From NCBI RefSeq assembly GCF_002778015.1, contig NZ_NJPP01000015.1:171-43707 (forward strand): a stretch of 43,537 nucleotides of DNA. Direction: 5' to 3'. Source of the stretch: Bartonella tribocorum. Lineage in GTDB: Bacteria > Pseudomonadota > Alphaproteobacteria > Rhizobiales > Rhizobiaceae. Below the pieces are notes generated by a model. The model had not been told where the DNA came from. It saw nothing but the letters and a program-made list of their open reading frames with translations, and ran no database searches. Each line of letters opens with the position of its first letter. The stretch's first letter is position 1. Shown piece by piece: positions 17,505-28,330 of this stretch. The position numbers and the translations under genes were made by a program.

Positions 17505-17590
17505 CGCTCTTTGAGTTGTGTGATATCAGGCATGGAAAACTTTAAGGCGGGGGGTATTTTGACCACTGACCTGGTGTTCTTTTGAAGTTT
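17505..17590 (-). repeat. KilA-N-like phage gene remnant, left copy of a direct repeat
   Basis: About 80 bp are similar to 19241-19330, with a few mismatches and indels. On the minus strand both encode NFKRTP-(S/G)-QW followed by KYP, resembling the conserved core of phage KilA-N antirepressor domains. This copy is broken by a stop soon after. The two copies bracket the unknown gene at 18063-19147. Confidence 0.5.
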
Positions 17591-18062
17591 TAAGCAAAAG
17601 ATGAAAAATGCGTAACACGCACTGCTCTATTATTTTTTTTCGATGGTGTGTGTTTTTCTGCTTTAAAATTTTGTTCAAAGCTTTTTTAAACTGTTTTTAT
17701 TGATCGCACTCTTGTTGATGGATAATCGATGGTAGAGCACGATGATTTCCACGATCAAATTTGTTATGTTCAGTTTTTTAATCAAGACAAAGACTTCTAA
17801 AACAAAATCCTTAACATGTTTTTGGTTAAAATTTTTGCTCTTGCGTTACAAAGGCACGTTTAAGTGGGGATCTATATTAAAAATAAAATATCATTGATGT
17901 CTTAATTTGGTTTTTTTCTTGATGATTCAAGTATAATATGGTTAACATTAAGTTAATTAATAGAAATAGATAATGAACTTTTTTCAAGAATTGTAATAAA
18001 AACTGTATTGGAATTTATTGATAAAAAGGATTATTTGGAATTTGAAGGGGGAGTATCATCTC

Positions 18063-19147
18063 ATGGAATTAGCCACAAACGAGGAAATCATTAACAGCTG
18101 GTTTGCAAAGGGAGCTAAGGTTTACAATTGGCGCCTTCCAGAAGGCGCGAAGAGTTTCTATGAGTTTGAGAAAGATTCGTTAATAAGTGATGATAAACTT
18201 CAACATGAAATTTTGGCGTCTTTAATACGGGAAATGTCGTCAGATGTTTCTAATCCATTAAATATATTTTTTCAACAAGGTATTCCTTTTAGGGAGGGGC
18301 AAGGGGCGAAGGCTTTTGATGTTCTTAAGGGTGAGCATTGGATACCTGTTAAAAGGTGAGAAAGCGGTGAGCCATTTAAAGTGAATGATCCAGAAATTGA
18401 AGCATCATCTATACCAGATAAACGAAAAGATACCCATAGAGTTATAATAACGTGTGAACAAAGAGAGCGTGCTTTTAAAGAACAGTATGGGCTGCGCACT
18501 CTTTTAGATGAGATCAGGCCGAAATTCATAGAGATTGATGAACCTAAGAGTTATGATTGGTTGGAAAAATTATTGATCGTGCATTAAAAAGTGAAGGTGC
18601 ATCGTTGCAAAAAACACAAGAAATCTACATTCCAGATATTCGTGATTTTCGTTTAGATGAAAAATCACATAACTGCGCTATAGAAATCATTCAAAAAGCA
18701 GTCAGGTTTCTTGAATTTCACCTACGTTTGTACAATGCTTGTTCTTTAAATGATCTTATATTCATTTTTGGCATCGGTGCTCAAAATCTTGATGAAATTA
18801 TGAATATGTCGACAGTTTATGACGCTCAAAAGAACCTTTTAAAAGTAAGAAATTTTGGTAAGAACAATAGCGATGTTATTGGTCTTGCTATGTCAAAAAA
18901 AGCAATATCTATCGATGACTTCAAAGGAACAGGGCTGAGTGATTTTGATCTAGAAAGTTTGTCTACGAAAATCTTTTTTCATATTTGGCAATCGTCATCA
19001 TTTCGTCCGTTTGAAACAATGATTGTCTTTAAAGCAGGGACTGATGATCAGATTAACCAAACAATAGAAATGTACGAAAACGTTAATAGAATGAAGTTCC
19101 AAAAAGAAGCAGAGGAAAAAGCTTTAAAAAGTGTAAAAGTGCTGTAA
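18063..19147 (+). pseudogene. Unknown gene broken by one stop and one frameshift
   Basis: Three open pieces join into one protein of about 360 residues. Piece one starts at ATG 18063 (MELATNEEIINSWF) with GGGGGAG at 18047-18053. It reads to an in-frame TGA at 18357-18359; the same frame continues ESGEPFKVND to about 18570. The last piece (frame +1, to 19147) continues IIDRALKSEGASLQ and ends KALKSVKVL. The frames join if the A5 run near 18566 had one more A. The protein is soluble, charged, without membrane segments or a known motif. Codon-level continuity on both sides of each lesion indicates recent inactivation, or suppression. Family unknown. Confidence 0.65.
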
Positions 19148-19237
19148 AAAAATAATGCGTTGAGGCATTCAAAAGTCATTGGAAAATTATAAATTACAAC
19201 AAAAATACAGCTGATTATCCGGTCATGCCGTAAAACA

Positions 19238-19360
19238 CTGTTCTTTAAGGTGTGATGGTGTTATGTATTGCGAAACTTTTAGGCGGGGGTATTTTAACCA
19301 CTGACTTGGCGTTCTTTTGAAGTTCATATCACCAATTTTATGAAAGCGGGCGTGGAGTTT
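19238..19360 (-). pseudogene. KilA-N-like phage gene remnant, right copy
   Basis: On the minus strand a frame reads LHARFHKIGDMNFKRTPSQW and then LKYPRLKV before a stop near 19238. This resembles the start of a KilA-N DNA-binding domain from phage antirepressors. The core is repeated at 17505-17590. It has no ribosome binding site or complete domain, so it is debris. The family call is by eye and moderate. Confidence 0.45.
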
Positions 19361-19385
19361 TAACTGTCAAAAAGTTTACTATCGG

Positions 19386-20636
19386 ATGGTTGATATGAAT
19401 TTATTTTTAAAAAAGAGTCCATTAGCTCTTTTTTCTTCTCTTTTTATTTCTAAAGTTGGCGACACTGCTTATGAAGTTGTTTTTATTCTACTTGTCTTAG
19501 AATTAACGGATAACGCCTTTTTGATAGGTCTTGTGTATTTTTTTCGCTTTATCCCTTTTCTCTTTTTTGGACCTGTAGGTGGTTGGTTAGCGGATAATTT
19601 TTCTTTGAAGAAAAATATGATCTTAAGTGAATTGGTGAGATTATTCGCCTCATTATTCGTTTTGATAACCACTATAACAGGAACGGCTCATATTATTATT
19701 CTTATTTTTGCAGCAATATTTACAACAATAGGAAGAAGTGTTTTTCAACCAAGTTTTCAAGCGGCTATCCCGAAAATGTTTTCAAGAAAGGATCTTACAA
19801 AGGCCAATAGCATTGCACAAATTATAGAGGAAACGGCATCTGTCATTGGTCCTTTAGTTTGTTCCCTCTTGCTTCTTTTCGCCAATAAATCAGCCGTTCT
19901 TATTTTTGATTTTTTTACCTATTTTATATCGATTATTGTGTTATTTAATCTCGTAAATTTCAACTCAAGTGAGAATAAACCCTTCAATTTTATAAAAATT
20001 TATCGAGAAACGGCTTCCTATCTTCAATATATTTCGACTGAAAATAAAAATTTATTTATTACGCTCGTTGGCTCGTCGTTTGCTATTCTCTTTACGGGTG
20101 CAATTTTAAGATTTTTAATTCCAGCTTTTGTTCTGTCTATGGGTGGAGAGGAAAGTTTTGTGAGTTCACTTTTTTCTCTCATGGCTGTTGGAATGATTAT
20201 CGGTGGTGTGTTCTATCATAAAATTATATCCAAGGTTACATCATTAAAGCTCATGCTCTTTTGGCTTTTTTATGGGGGTGTTCTGTTTCTTATGCCTTTA
20301 GCTTCAATATTTTATTTAAAACTAATTTTAGGGCTCGCCTTTGTTTTAGGATTTATGGGTGCATTTGTGGATATTAGTTTAGTCTCAGCGCTTCAATTAT
20401 ATTCTCGTCGTGAAGATTTTGGTAAGAGTTTTGGAACCTTTTCAACTTTAGCGAACTCTGCTGAAGCTGTGTCTGGCCTTATTGCTGGACTTTTTGCATT
20501 TGTGGGATTGATGAGTTCTTTTTTAACGATGTCTGCTCTCATTATTTCTACTGGAATGATTGGCGTTATAAAAATTAAGAAAAATAAAGACATAACATCT
20601 CTTAACATTACTGGAGATGATGAGCGCTGTCGCTAA
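19386..20636 (+). CDS. MFS transporter, efflux-type
   Basis: This intact 416-residue inner-membrane major facilitator has 12 predicted hydrophobic segments. The loop 2-3 signature is GPVGGWLADNFSLKKNM (about 60-78), followed by GRSVFQPSFQAAIPKMF (about 113-130), typical of the macrolide-efflux/enterobactin-exporter-like MFS_3 group. The substrate is not predictable. The start at 19386 (MVDMNLF) or the ATG at 19395 are both possible; neither has a strong ribosome binding site. Base composition is very AT-rich, and it follows the phage-remnant segment. It may be acquired; it is the only intact gene between 17.5 and 20.8 kb. Confidence 0.85.
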   Translation: MVDMNLFLKKSPLALFSSLFISKVGDTAYEVVFILLVLELTDNAFLIGLVYFFRFIPFLFFGPVGGWLADNFSLKKNMILSELVRLFASLFVLITTITGTAHIIILIFAAIFTTIGRSVFQPSFQAAIPKMFSRKDLTKANSIAQIIEETASVIGPLVCSLLLLFANKSAVLIFDFFTYFISIIVLFNLVNFNSSENKPFNFIKIYRETASYLQYISTENKNLFITLVGSSFAILFTGAILRFLIPAFVLSMGGEESFVSSLFSLMAVGMIIGGVFYHKIISKVTSLKLMLFWLFYGGVLFLMPLASIFYLKLILGLAFVLGFMGAFVDISLVSALQLYSRREDFGKSFGTFSTLANSAEAVSGLIAGLFAFVGLMSSFLTMSALIISTGMIGVIKIKKNKDITSLNITGDDERCR

Positions 20637-20870
20637 TTTTATCAATTCAGATGTAAAAAATCTGAGTTGGCGTATCATGTTAAGCAAAAATTCATAAGGG
20701 AAAAGGTTTTTGTATTTGAAGAGGTGTGTCTTACGCAAAGTGCATATTATGCTTTTCCACAACAATGGCTTTTAAAAGCGAGAGAAATAGAAACAAAAGA
20801 GATCTTTTACTAAAAAAGTCTTTTAAAATAGCGCGTGATCATTAAAAAAATATATAAGAGCGGTTTACGC

Positions 20871-21071
20871 TTATATGCTATTTTTTTCATTGCTTTGTAA
20901 AGGGCGCGCTTCTGAAGCAAGCATAATGGGAATGCCATCACGAATAGGATAAGCAAGATTGGCTTTGAGAGAAATAAGCTCTTGTGTTTTTCGGTTAAAA
21001 GAAAGCGTTCCTTTCGTCATTGGGCAGACGAGCAATTCGAGCATTTTAGGATCTGTGGTCATTTTTTTCAT
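20871..21071 (-). CDS. Trm112-family small protein
   Basis: This 66-residue protein has the Trm112/YcaR pattern: [17 protein letters not shown] near the start, then [26 protein letters not shown], whose YPI-DGIP-ML block is the family hallmark. The bacterial form has one Cys in the first motif (CPMTKG) and lacks the second of the usual CP-C pair. It is a probable chaperone or cofactor for methyltransferases; the role in bacteria is unclear. It lies 13 bp after the LON-domain gene and is probably co-transcribed, an arrangement usual in Rhizobiales. Confidence 0.85.
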   Translation of the reverse strand: MKKMTTDPKMLELLVCPMTKGTLSFNRKTQELISLKANLAYPIRDGIPIMLASEARPLQSNEKNSI

Positions 21072-21084
21072 GTTTTTACGTTTA

Positions 21085-21747
21085 TTAGTTTAAACAGTAA
21101 TCGGTACCTGTTTGTTTCATCAGTGAGCGTTCTGTTAATGCAAGAAGAGTTTGGGCACGGCTTGTGATATCTGGAGCTTCAAGGAGAGCTTGTTTTTCTA
21201 CTGGTGTAAAGGGGATAAGAGCTGAAAAAGCATTAACCAATATAGGTGTAGGAGCTTCTATAATACTGCTCCAATTATATTCCATTTCATGGATCGTTAA
21301 ATATTTTTCAACAACGTCGAGTAAGCTTTCTCGATTAATGCTTTCTTCCCTATCGAGTTCTTGTAAGTCTTTTATGTTTGATTGGATGAGAGCTGTTCGA
21401 TAGGATTTAGTGTTTGTCAATTCTTGTTCTAAGGTGAAGCGGCAAACACCTTGTAATATAATGAACAGTTGTCCATTGCCTGTTTCACTGTAGTTTGTGA
21501 TGCGTCCTATACAGCCTGTTTTATAAAGTTGTGTAGAAAAGCGGTCTGTACCCGATGAAAGGGGTTGAATAATGCCCAATAGACGATCGGATACCATAAC
21601 GTTTTCAATCATTTCAAGAGATTCTGGTTCAAAAATATTGAGGGATAAAAAACCGCCGGGCAATAAGAGTGCACCTTCTAAAGGGAAAAGGGCAATTTGC
21701 TTTGGAAGATCATTTTCGCAATTGTAAGAGATATTACCAGCTTTCAT
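21085..21747 (-). CDS. LON peptidase substrate-binding-domain protein
   Basis: This 220-residue protein is made almost entirely of the Lon N-terminal domain (PUA-like). [24 protein letters not shown] at about residues 18-41 is the classic opening, and [23 protein letters not shown] follows near 78-100. There are no ATPase or protease domains, so it is a stand-alone LonN protein of unknown role. Length matches alphaproteobacterial homologues. The start ATG at 21747 is the first in frame. It forms a two-gene unit with the Trm112-like protein. Confidence 0.88.
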   Translation of the reverse strand: MKAGNISYNCENDLPKQIALFPLEGALLLPGGFLSLNIFEPESLEMIENVMVSDRLLGIIQPLSSGTDRFSTQLYKTGCIGRITNYSETGNGQLFIILQGVCRFTLEQELTNTKSYRTALIQSNIKDLQELDREESINRESLLDVVEKYLTIHEMEYNWSSIIEAPTPILVNAFSALIPFTPVEKQALLEAPDITSRAQTLLALTERSLMKQTGTDYCLN

Positions 21748-22202
21748 GAGTATGTTGTGACCTTTATTCGGTAATTTTAATCTGTCAAGCGTTTGAAATT
21801 TATGACACTATTGAGAAAGCAGAAAATCTACTTCTTGTACATTAAAATCATACTATAAAATACTTGAAGTCCTTATTCTTAAAAAATATGAAACCCTATT
21901 GTTAAGATTGAATTGCACAAGACAGAATATTGCTTTGCGATCCTTTTAGTGTGTGACGTTTTACATGATTTTCAAGGGGCATTTTCGTCTATAGTTTTTG
22001 ATTTTTATCTTAAATTTCCTAAAATCTGTTCCTTACAATTTTTGTAAGCTTCAAAAGGGCTCTATTATAAATCCTTTGAAGCAGCTTATGCAAGTTTTAA
22101 AATGAAAGCTCGTTTATCACTTTACTAATGACAGTGCGATAAAGATAGGTTATAGATTAGAATATGCTGGAAAGAACGTTGTCGTTTCTTTCATTCTTTT
22201 AC
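21748..22202. other. Intergenic region before the glycine riboswitch
   Basis: This AT-rich region between two divergent units should contain the promoters of the LON-domain gene and of the riboswitch-gcv transcript. I see no gene. Confidence 0.4.
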
Positions 22203-22379
22203 GGGAGAGTGCAGATTGCAAATTTTCGCAGTGCCGCCGAAGGGGAAATAGCCCATAATCTCTCAGGCTTTAAGGACCGTAAAAGGAGGAAGGCAGATCT
22301 GGAAAGTCGGGAGAGCCCGCGCCGAAGGTGTAAGCGAAAAGTCTTTTCGCGAGTCTCTCAGGTTGATGACAGAGGGGTG
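22203..22379 (+). promoter_or_regulatory. Tandem glycine riboswitch (gcvT element)
   Basis: Two consecutive aptamers each contain the conserved blocks GCCGAAGG (22232-22241 and about 22321-22328) and TCTCTCAGG (about 22259 and 22353). They are joined by the usual short linker around 22285-22300. The glycine-binding core blocks are all present in both. The element lies 50 bp before gcvT. In this family glycine binding usually switches gcv expression on. The 22380-22428 stretch contains no strong terminator, so control may act on translation; that is inferred. Confidence 0.93.
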
Positions 22380-22428
22380 CAGAAACGGCCATATTTATGG
22401 TGGATGTTAGCGCAGCTTTGGAGTTATT

Positions 22429-23541
22429 ATGGGCACACAACAAGAAACATCTTTTTTAAAAACACTTCCTTTATATGATTTGCATGAAGAAGAAGGAGCA
22501 AAATTTGGTGGTTTTGCCGGATGGAATATGCCTTTAACTTATCCTCTTGGCGTTTTGAAAGAGCATCTTCATACGCGTGCACATGCAGGACTTTTTGATA
22601 TTTCTCATATGAAATTGATTGCTGTTGAAGGGGCACAAGCCGTGGCGTTTTTATCCTATGCTTTTCCTATTGATGCGGCAGCTTTAAAGATTGGGCATTC
22701 ACGGTATAATTACTTGCTTAATGAGAAGGCAGGTATTCTTGATGATCTTATCATTACTCGTTTGGCAGATGACCGTTTTATGTTGGTTGCTAATGCGGGG
22801 AATGCTCAGGCTGATTTTGTAGAATTGGAAAGCCGTGCTGTTGATTTTGACTGTCAAGTAATTGCCCTTGAAAGGGTTTTGCTTGCGCTTCAAGGTCCTG
22901 AAGCAGCAGCTGTTCTTGCTGATGCGGATTTACCAGGAAATGAATTGTTCTTTATGCAGGGATTTGAACCACAACAAGATTGGTTTATAACGCGTTCGGG
23001 GTATACGGGTGAGGATGGTTTTGAAATTGCTTTGCCCATAGGGCATGCACATATGTTGGCTGAAAAATTGCTGAGTGATTCTCGTGTTGAGTGGATTGGA
23101 CTTGCCGCACGCGATAGCTTGCGGTTGGAAGCAGGGTTGTGTTTGCATGGAAATGATATTACCCCTGATACAACGCCTATTGATGCGGCTCTAACATGGG
23201 CTGTTCCTAAAAGTGTTCGAGAAAAAGCAAAATTTTATGGCGCAGAAGCTTTTCTTGAAGCGCTGCAAAAAGGACCTGCACGTTGTCGTGTTGGATTGAA
23301 ACCACAAACGCGCCAACCCATTCGTGCTGGTGCGGTGCTCCTCGATGATCAAGGTAATGAGATTGGTGTGGTAACATCAGGCGGTTTTGGTCCTTCTTTT
23401 GATGGTCCTGTTGCCATGGGTTACGTTCCGGTTGACTGTAAAGCTGAAGAGACAGAAGTCTTTACGGAACTGCGAGGTAAAAAGATTGCACTCTCAGTTC
23501 ATTCACTTCCCTTTGTTAAACAACGTTATTTTAAAGGATGA
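22429..23541 (+). CDS. gcvT: Glycine cleavage T protein (aminomethyltransferase)
   Basis: This 370-residue enzyme transfers the aminomethyl carbon from the H-protein lipoyl arm to tetrahydrofolate, releasing ammonia. LPLYDLHEEEGAKFGGFAGW at the start and RAHAGLFDISHM (about 45-56) are family landmarks. ITRSGYTGEDGFEI (about 186-199) and RLEAGLCLHGNDI (about 240) bracket the folate site. A C-terminal GcvT beta-barrel follows (about 280-370). The start ATG at 22429 follows a GGAG. It is the first gene of gcvT-H-P and is controlled by the riboswitch upstream. Confidence 0.96.
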   Translation: MGTQQETSFLKTLPLYDLHEEEGAKFGGFAGWNMPLTYPLGVLKEHLHTRAHAGLFDISHMKLIAVEGAQAVAFLSYAFPIDAAALKIGHSRYNYLLNEKAGILDDLIITRLADDRFMLVANAGNAQADFVELESRAVDFDCQVIALERVLLALQGPEAAAVLADADLPGNELFFMQGFEPQQDWFITRSGYTGEDGFEIALPIGHAHMLAEKLLSDSRVEWIGLAARDSLRLEAGLCLHGNDITPDTTPIDAALTWAVPKSVREKAKFYGAEAFLEALQKGPARCRVGLKPQTRQPIRAGAVLLDDQGNEIGVVTSGGFGPSFDGPVAMGYVPVDCKAEETEVFTELRGKKIALSVHSLPFVKQRYFKG

Positions 23542-23547
23542 TTTTTT

Positions 23548-23916
23548 ATGTCTAAAACTTATTTTACACAAGACCACGAATGGCTTAGCGTTGAAGGACA
23601 AGTGGTGACTGTTGGCGTTACACATTATGCGCAAGAGCAATTAGGGGATTTGGTTTTTGTTGATTTACCACAAAGTGGAACAAAACTTTCCAAGGGGGAG
23701 GCGGCGGCTGTCGTGGAATCGGTGAAAGCAGCTTCAGATGTTTATTCTCCTCTTGATGGTGAAGTGGTCGAAATCAATGAAGCACTGTCGGGTAATCCTG
23801 AATTGGTAAACCAGAAAGCCGAAACAGAAGGTTGGTTATGGAAAATGACATTGCAGGATGAAACACAACTGGAAGGGTTGTTGGATGAAGATGCTTATAA
23901 GGCTCTGATTGGATGA
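23548..23916 (+). CDS. gcvH: Glycine cleavage H protein
   Basis: This 122-residue lipoyl carrier shuttles the aminomethyl group from GcvP to GcvT. The lipoylation lysine lies in [20 protein letters not shown] (K near residue 60). [16 protein letters not shown] before it is conserved. Its length is typical (120-130). It starts 6 bp after gcvT, and its stop overlaps the gcvP start (ATGA at 23913-23916), which implies coupled translation. Confidence 0.96.
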   Translation: MSKTYFTQDHEWLSVEGQVVTVGVTHYAQEQLGDLVFVDLPQSGTKLSKGEAAAVVESVKAASDVYSPLDGEVVEINEALSGNPELVNQKAETEGWLWKMTLQDETQLEGLLDEDAYKALIG

Positions 23917-26717
23917 GTGTCATGATCGAGCGTTCTTTTTCTTCTCACCATATTGGGCTGCGTCCTGATGAAACACAAAAAATGCTTGATGTTTTGGAGC
24001 TCGATAGTGTTGATACACTCATTTCTCAAGCGGTTCCAAACTCTATCCATTTGGGGCGTCCACTGAATCTTCCAAAAGCTGCGAGTGAGAACCAAGCCTT
24101 GGAAGAACTCTCCAAAATGATGGAGCGTAATTGTGTGCACAAAAGTTTTATTGGGCAAGGATATCATGGAACATTTGTGCCTCCGGTTATTTTACGAAAT
24201 CTATTTGAAAATCCAGCTTGGTATACCGCTTATACCCCTTATCAAGCAGAAATTAGCCAAGGTCGTTTAGAGCTTTTATTTTATTTTCAGACATTGATTA
24301 GTGAACTGACTGGTTTGCCTGTTGCAGCGGCTTCTCTTCTTGATGAAGGAACCGCTTTGGCGGAAGCTAATGCTCTTGCTTTTCGCTTTTTCCGTGAGAA
24401 AAAAACAAAAATTTCTCTCCAGAGTCTTTTACACCCTCAGACTTTAAGTGTTGTGCAAACGCGTGCTGAAACACAAGGAATGCGTATTAGCCAAGAGAGG
24501 GAAATTTGTTCTGACACAGCGGCCATTGTTTTATCTTGGCCTGATACAAGAGGTTCTTTTCATGATTACAGTGAGGTCATAAAAGAGGCAAAAGACAAAG
24601 GAGCGCTGGTTATCGTTGTGGCTGATCCTTTAGCGCTTACTCTTATGGAAGCGCCCGCAAAATGGGGGGCTGATATTGTTGTTGGCTCTATGCAGCGTTA
24701 TGGCGTTCCGATGGGGTTTGGGGGGCCGCATGCTGGTTACCTTGCGGTTAGTGATGCGCTCACACGTCTTATTCCAGGGCGTATAGTGGGGCAATCGGTG
24801 GATACAGAAGGGCGCGTTGGCTTTCGTTTAGCTTTGCAAACACGTGAACAACATATTCGCCGCGATAAAGCGACGTCAAATATTTGTACAGCGCAGGCTT
24901 TGTTGGCGAATATGGCAACCGCTTATGCTGTTTGGCATGGGCCAAAAGGCTTACAAGAGATTGCGAAGCGGATTCATTATTTAACATGTCGTTTTGTTGC
25001 AGGATTAGAGGCTTTAGGGATTCATGTTGAAGGGGAAAGCTTTTTTGATTGTGTAAGCGTTGTTGTGAAGGGAAAAGCGCGAGAGATTGCACATCAAGCC
25101 AAAATAAATGGACGCCTTGTTCGTGTTTTTGATGATGATACCATTATCATCAATTTTGATGAATTGTCGACAGAAGAAGATGCCTGTGTTTTAGCACAGC
25201 TGTTGGGGGCACAACTCGTTGATCAAGTTTCTCCGCGACTGTTTGGCAAAGAACGGGATGCTGCTTTTCTTTCTCAGCCCTTTTTTCATGCGGTTCATTC
25301 AGAGACAGATATGATGCGTTTTTTGCGTCGTTTGGCGGATAAAGATTTGGCACTTGATCGGGCTATGATCCCTCTTGGTTCTTGTACCATGAAGCTTAAT
25401 GCAGCGGCTGAATTGATGCCTGTGAGTTGGGCAAGCATGGCTAATATACACCCTTTTGTTTCACAAGAGGATGCGGCGGGTTATTTGGAGATGATCAACC
25501 AGTTAAATGCGTGGTTGTGTGAAATTACAGGATTTGCACAAGTCTCTTTTCAGCCAAATTCTGGTGCTCAAGGTGAATATGGGGGGCTTTTGGCTATTCG
25601 ACGCTATTACCATTCGCGGGGTGAACATCAACGGACAGTTTGTCTGATTCCGGCATCTGCACACGGTACCAATCCAGCTTCAGCACATATGGCAGGAATG
25701 GAAGTTGTCGTGGTGAAATGTTTAAGCGATGGTGATGTTGATGTAGATGATCTCAAAATGAAAGCACAATTGCATAAGGATAAATTGGCCGCTCTCATGA
25801 TTACTTATCCTTCCACCCATGGTGTTTATGAGGAAAGCATTAAGGAAATTTGTTCTATTATTCATGAAAATGGTGGGCAAGTTTATTTTGATGGCGCTAA
25901 TCTTAATGCACTTGTAGGGCTTGCGCGTCCTGCCGATATTGGTGCTGATGTTTGTCATATGAATCTGCATAAAACATTTGCTATTCCTCATGGGGGAGGG
26001 GGGCCTGGTATGGGGCCAATTGGGGTCGCAGCGCATCTTATGTCCTTCTTACCAGGGCATGAACAAGATGGCACAACCCATGCGGTTTCGGCTGCTCCTT
26101 ATGGAAGTGCCTCTATTCTCGCAATTACGTGGATGTATATTCGAATGATGGGCGCTGATGGCTTAAAATATGCAACACAGATAGCTATTTTAAATGCTAA
26201 TTATATTGCTGCACGTCTTTCATCTGCCTATTCCATTCTTTATCGAGGCAAACATGGACGTGTTGCTCACGAATGTATTGTGGATACACGTGTGTTGAAA
26301 GATCAGTATGGGGTAAGTGTTGATGATATTGCAAAACGTCTCATTGATTATGGATTCCATGCGCCCACGATGTCGTTTCCTGTTCCTGGAACTTTGATGA
26401 TTGAGCCAACGGAATCAGAACCAAAAGCAGAGATTGATCGACTTTGTGATGCATTACTCTCTATTGCTGAAGAAGCAAAAAAAGTTGGGAATGGCGTTTG
26501 GCCAAAAGATAATAATCCATTGGTGAATGCGCCTCATACAGTCGCAGATACTTTAGATGATGCTTGGGGGCGTCCCTATTCGCGACAAGAAGCTGCTTTT
26601 CCAAATAGCTCTCTTGATCCAGCCAATAAATATTGGCCTCCTGTATCGCGTATTGATAATGTTGCAGGAGACAGAACGCTCATTTGTTCGTGTCCGCCAT
26701 TGGGAAATAGTTATTAG
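23913..26717 (+). CDS. gcvP: Glycine dehydrogenase (decarboxylating) P protein
   Basis: This 934-residue PLP enzyme decarboxylates glycine and loads the H protein. It is the single-chain form with fused N- and C-terminal halves. The PLP lysine lies in [21 protein letters not shown] (K near 692); [14 protein letters not shown] and [13 protein letters not shown] are further landmarks. Length is slightly short of the usual 950-960, as is common in Rhizobiales. The last gene of the operon, it is followed by a terminator. About 310 bp of its 3' end are copied at 26997-27319. Confidence 0.96.
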   Translation: MSVMIERSFSSHHIGLRPDETQKMLDVLELDSVDTLISQAVPNSIHLGRPLNLPKAASENQALEELSKMMERNCVHKSFIGQGYHGTFVPPVILRNLFENPAWYTAYTPYQAEISQGRLELLFYFQTLISELTGLPVAAASLLDEGTALAEANALAFRFFREKKTKISLQSLLHPQTLSVVQTRAETQGMRISQEREICSDTAAIVLSWPDTRGSFHDYSEVIKEAKDKGALVIVVADPLALTLMEAPAKWGADIVVGSMQRYGVPMGFGGPHAGYLAVSDALTRLIPGRIVGQSVDTEGRVGFRLALQTREQHIRRDKATSNICTAQALLANMATAYAVWHGPKGLQEIAKRIHYLTCRFVAGLEALGIHVEGESFFDCVSVVVKGKAREIAHQAKINGRLVRVFDDDTIIINFDELSTEEDACVLAQLLGAQLVDQVSPRLFGKERDAAFLSQPFFHAVHSETDMMRFLRRLADKDLALDRAMIPLGSCTMKLNAAAELMPVSWASMANIHPFVSQEDAAGYLEMINQLNAWLCEITGFAQVSFQPNSGAQGEYGGLLAIRRYYHSRGEHQRTVCLIPASAHGTNPASAHMAGMEVVVVKCLSDGDVDVDDLKMKAQLHKDKLAALMITYPSTHGVYEESIKEICSIIHENGGQVYFDGANLNALVGLARPADIGADVCHMNLHKTFAIPHGGGGPGMGPIGVAAHLMSFLPGHEQDGTTHAVSAAPYGSASILAITWMYIRMMGADGLKYATQIAILNANYIAARLSSAYSILYRGKHGRVAHECIVDTRVLKDQYGVSVDDIAKRLIDYGFHAPTMSFPVPGTLMIEPTESEPKAEIDRLCDALLSIAEEAKKVGNGVWPKDNNPLVNAPHTVADTLDDAWGRPYSRQEAAFPNSSLDPANKYWPPVSRIDNVAGDRTLICSCPPLGNSY

Positions 26718-26755
26718 ATAAAAATATATATTCAATTTGTTTATTTGTATCAAAG

Positions 26756-26782
26756 AAAACCCACGCATTTTGTGTGGGTTTT
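26756..26782 (+). terminator. Intrinsic terminator of the gcv operon
   Basis: A perfect 9-bp stem AAAACCCAC/GTGGGTTTT (26756-26764 with 26774-26782) ends in a T-run, 39 bp after gcvP. Confidence 0.85.
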
Positions 26783-26996
26783 GTGCTTATTAATTGTTGC
26801 TATGGCTTTATTGATCTATTTTTTAGAATTTCTCCTTGTTTTTATAACATAAGCAAAATCGAAAAATTTTACAAAAAAGCTGCGTTGTGTAGGCAATATA
26901 TGCTCTTCTTTTTCTTCTATCATATGACTTTGTTTTAGTGATGAGGTGCAGTGCGGTTGTTGTTAGCCAGCCAATTCACGTAAATGAGAGCGAAAC

Positions 26997-27319
26997 TTAT
27001 GGGGATAGATGATATTGCAAAACGTCTCATTGATTATGGATTCCATGTGCCCACGATGTCGTTTCCTGTTCCTGGAACTTTGATGATTGAGCCAACGGAA
27101 TCAGAACCAAAAGCAGAGATTGATCGACTTTGTGATGCATTACTCTCTATTGCTGAAGAAGCAAAAAAAGTTGGGAATGGCGTTTGGCCAAAAGATAATA
27201 ATCCATTGGTGAATGCGCCTCATACAGTTGCAGATACTTTAGATGATGCTTGGGGGCGACCCTATTCGCGACAAGAAGCTGCTTTTCCAAATAGCTCTCT
27301 TGATCCAGCCAATATTTAA
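26997..27319 (+). pseudogene. Duplicated 3' fragment of gcvP
   Basis: From about 27006 to 27315 the sequence matches gcvP 26320-26629 at a constant offset of 686 bp, with very few substitutions (for example GCGCCC to GTGCCC). It carries residues from [13 protein letters not shown] through SSLDPAN and then stops at once (27317-27319), where gcvP itself continues KYWPP. It lacks the PLP site. Its good frame has an ATG at 26984 but no ribosome binding site. The gcv terminator lies between parent and copy. Confidence 0.9.
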
Positions 27320-27424
27320 AGGCATGCGAAACTCTGTTGTTACATCTCGTCGAGCTTTCATATTTTCGAGTTAAGATTTCGCGCCAAGAATTATCTCAAT
27401 ATTTCTCTTCAATCTGCTTTTTAT

Positions 27425-27560
27425 GAAGAAGACGCAAAGAATATGTCATAATACTTGTCAGAATAAGTAAACGCAAAGCCAAATGGTGTCATGATTGCTT
27501 TTGCAGAGCCTTTTGTAAAAAAATCGGCACCTCTTTCCAGTCCATTGCCTAGTTTATTGT
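27425..27560 (-). other. Unidentified open frame fragment
   Basis: On the minus strand about 40 codons read LGNGLERGADFFTKGSAKA and then IMTPFGFAFTYSDKYYD before a stop near 27430. The composition is protein-like but there is no start, and upstream frames are broken. No family is recognised; it is probably the tail of a lost gene. Confidence 0.25.
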
Positions 27561-27700
27561 TCGTCAGTTTTTGACTTTATGGTATTATTTTCCTGAGAGC
27601 GCTTGTGTTTTAGCTGTTGCCTATCTAATCAACAGCCAAACCTTACATAGCAGCATATTCGAGCCAAAGATTAAGGCGAACAAGAGGTTTGATGGCTCGT

Positions 27701-27730
27701 GCCAGTTTTTGCCAATTTTTGCCAGTTTTT
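27701..27730. repeat. Three tandem 10-mers
   Basis: GCCAGTTTTT, GCCAATTTTT and GCCAGTTTTT follow each other directly. This is a short microsatellite in decayed DNA. Confidence 0.8.
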
Positions 27731-27789
27731 ATATGCTTGTAGGTTAGATGAGGGTGAGGGGATTGTGTCTCTTCGTTGGCATAATCTTT

Positions 27790-28330
27790 GAGACTGGAAG
27801 ATAATCTTATTTTGGAAAAATGTAAAAGCTGTAAAGGTGAACATTAATCCTTCGTTTATCATCTCCTTTTAATTTAGCTTTACAGATTTCAAAAGCATCC
27901 CAAACAATGTTTTTTAAGAAATTACACATTGTCTCATGCTTTTGTTTATTGTGTTCTTTAATGGGGGTACGATCCTCATGTGAAATAGAACACCCCAAAC
28001 AGAATATCCCCCAAAAGAATATATTTGGGTTGTTAATTCACTTTGTTTTAAAGAGTCCTTTCCGCTCTCAATCTTATTTCGAAAGGGTGCTTTGTGAACG
28101 GTACAATGATAAATCTATTGAGCATTTTTCTTTTTACGCTTCATAAAGGAGAAAGCCGGCATCACTCACCCCTCCCATTATGGCGCACTCGCTAGTGTCT
28201 AATGGTTATAAGCCCTTGAGATGGTTTATAAGAAGTATTTATTCCCTTATTAAATGACTTTCATATAGTCTAGGTTGTAGTATGCAAACAAATGATTTTG
28301 GTTTCTTTATGGTGAACAAGCCTAAAAGCG
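27790..28330 (-). pseudogene. Degenerate tyrosine-integrase remnant G
   Basis: Read from 28330 downward, the upstream element is followed by the TCTCAAGGG start region and the CTTTATGAAGCGTAAAAAG block at about 28140. The middle part (27998-27807) is the best preserved: DRTPIKEHNKQKHETMCN and DAFEICKAKLKGDDKRR match DPIKERDKQK and AFENRKAELKNDGKDG of the other remnants. Stops separate the parts. It lies between the gcvP and alr tail duplications. Confidence 0.7.
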
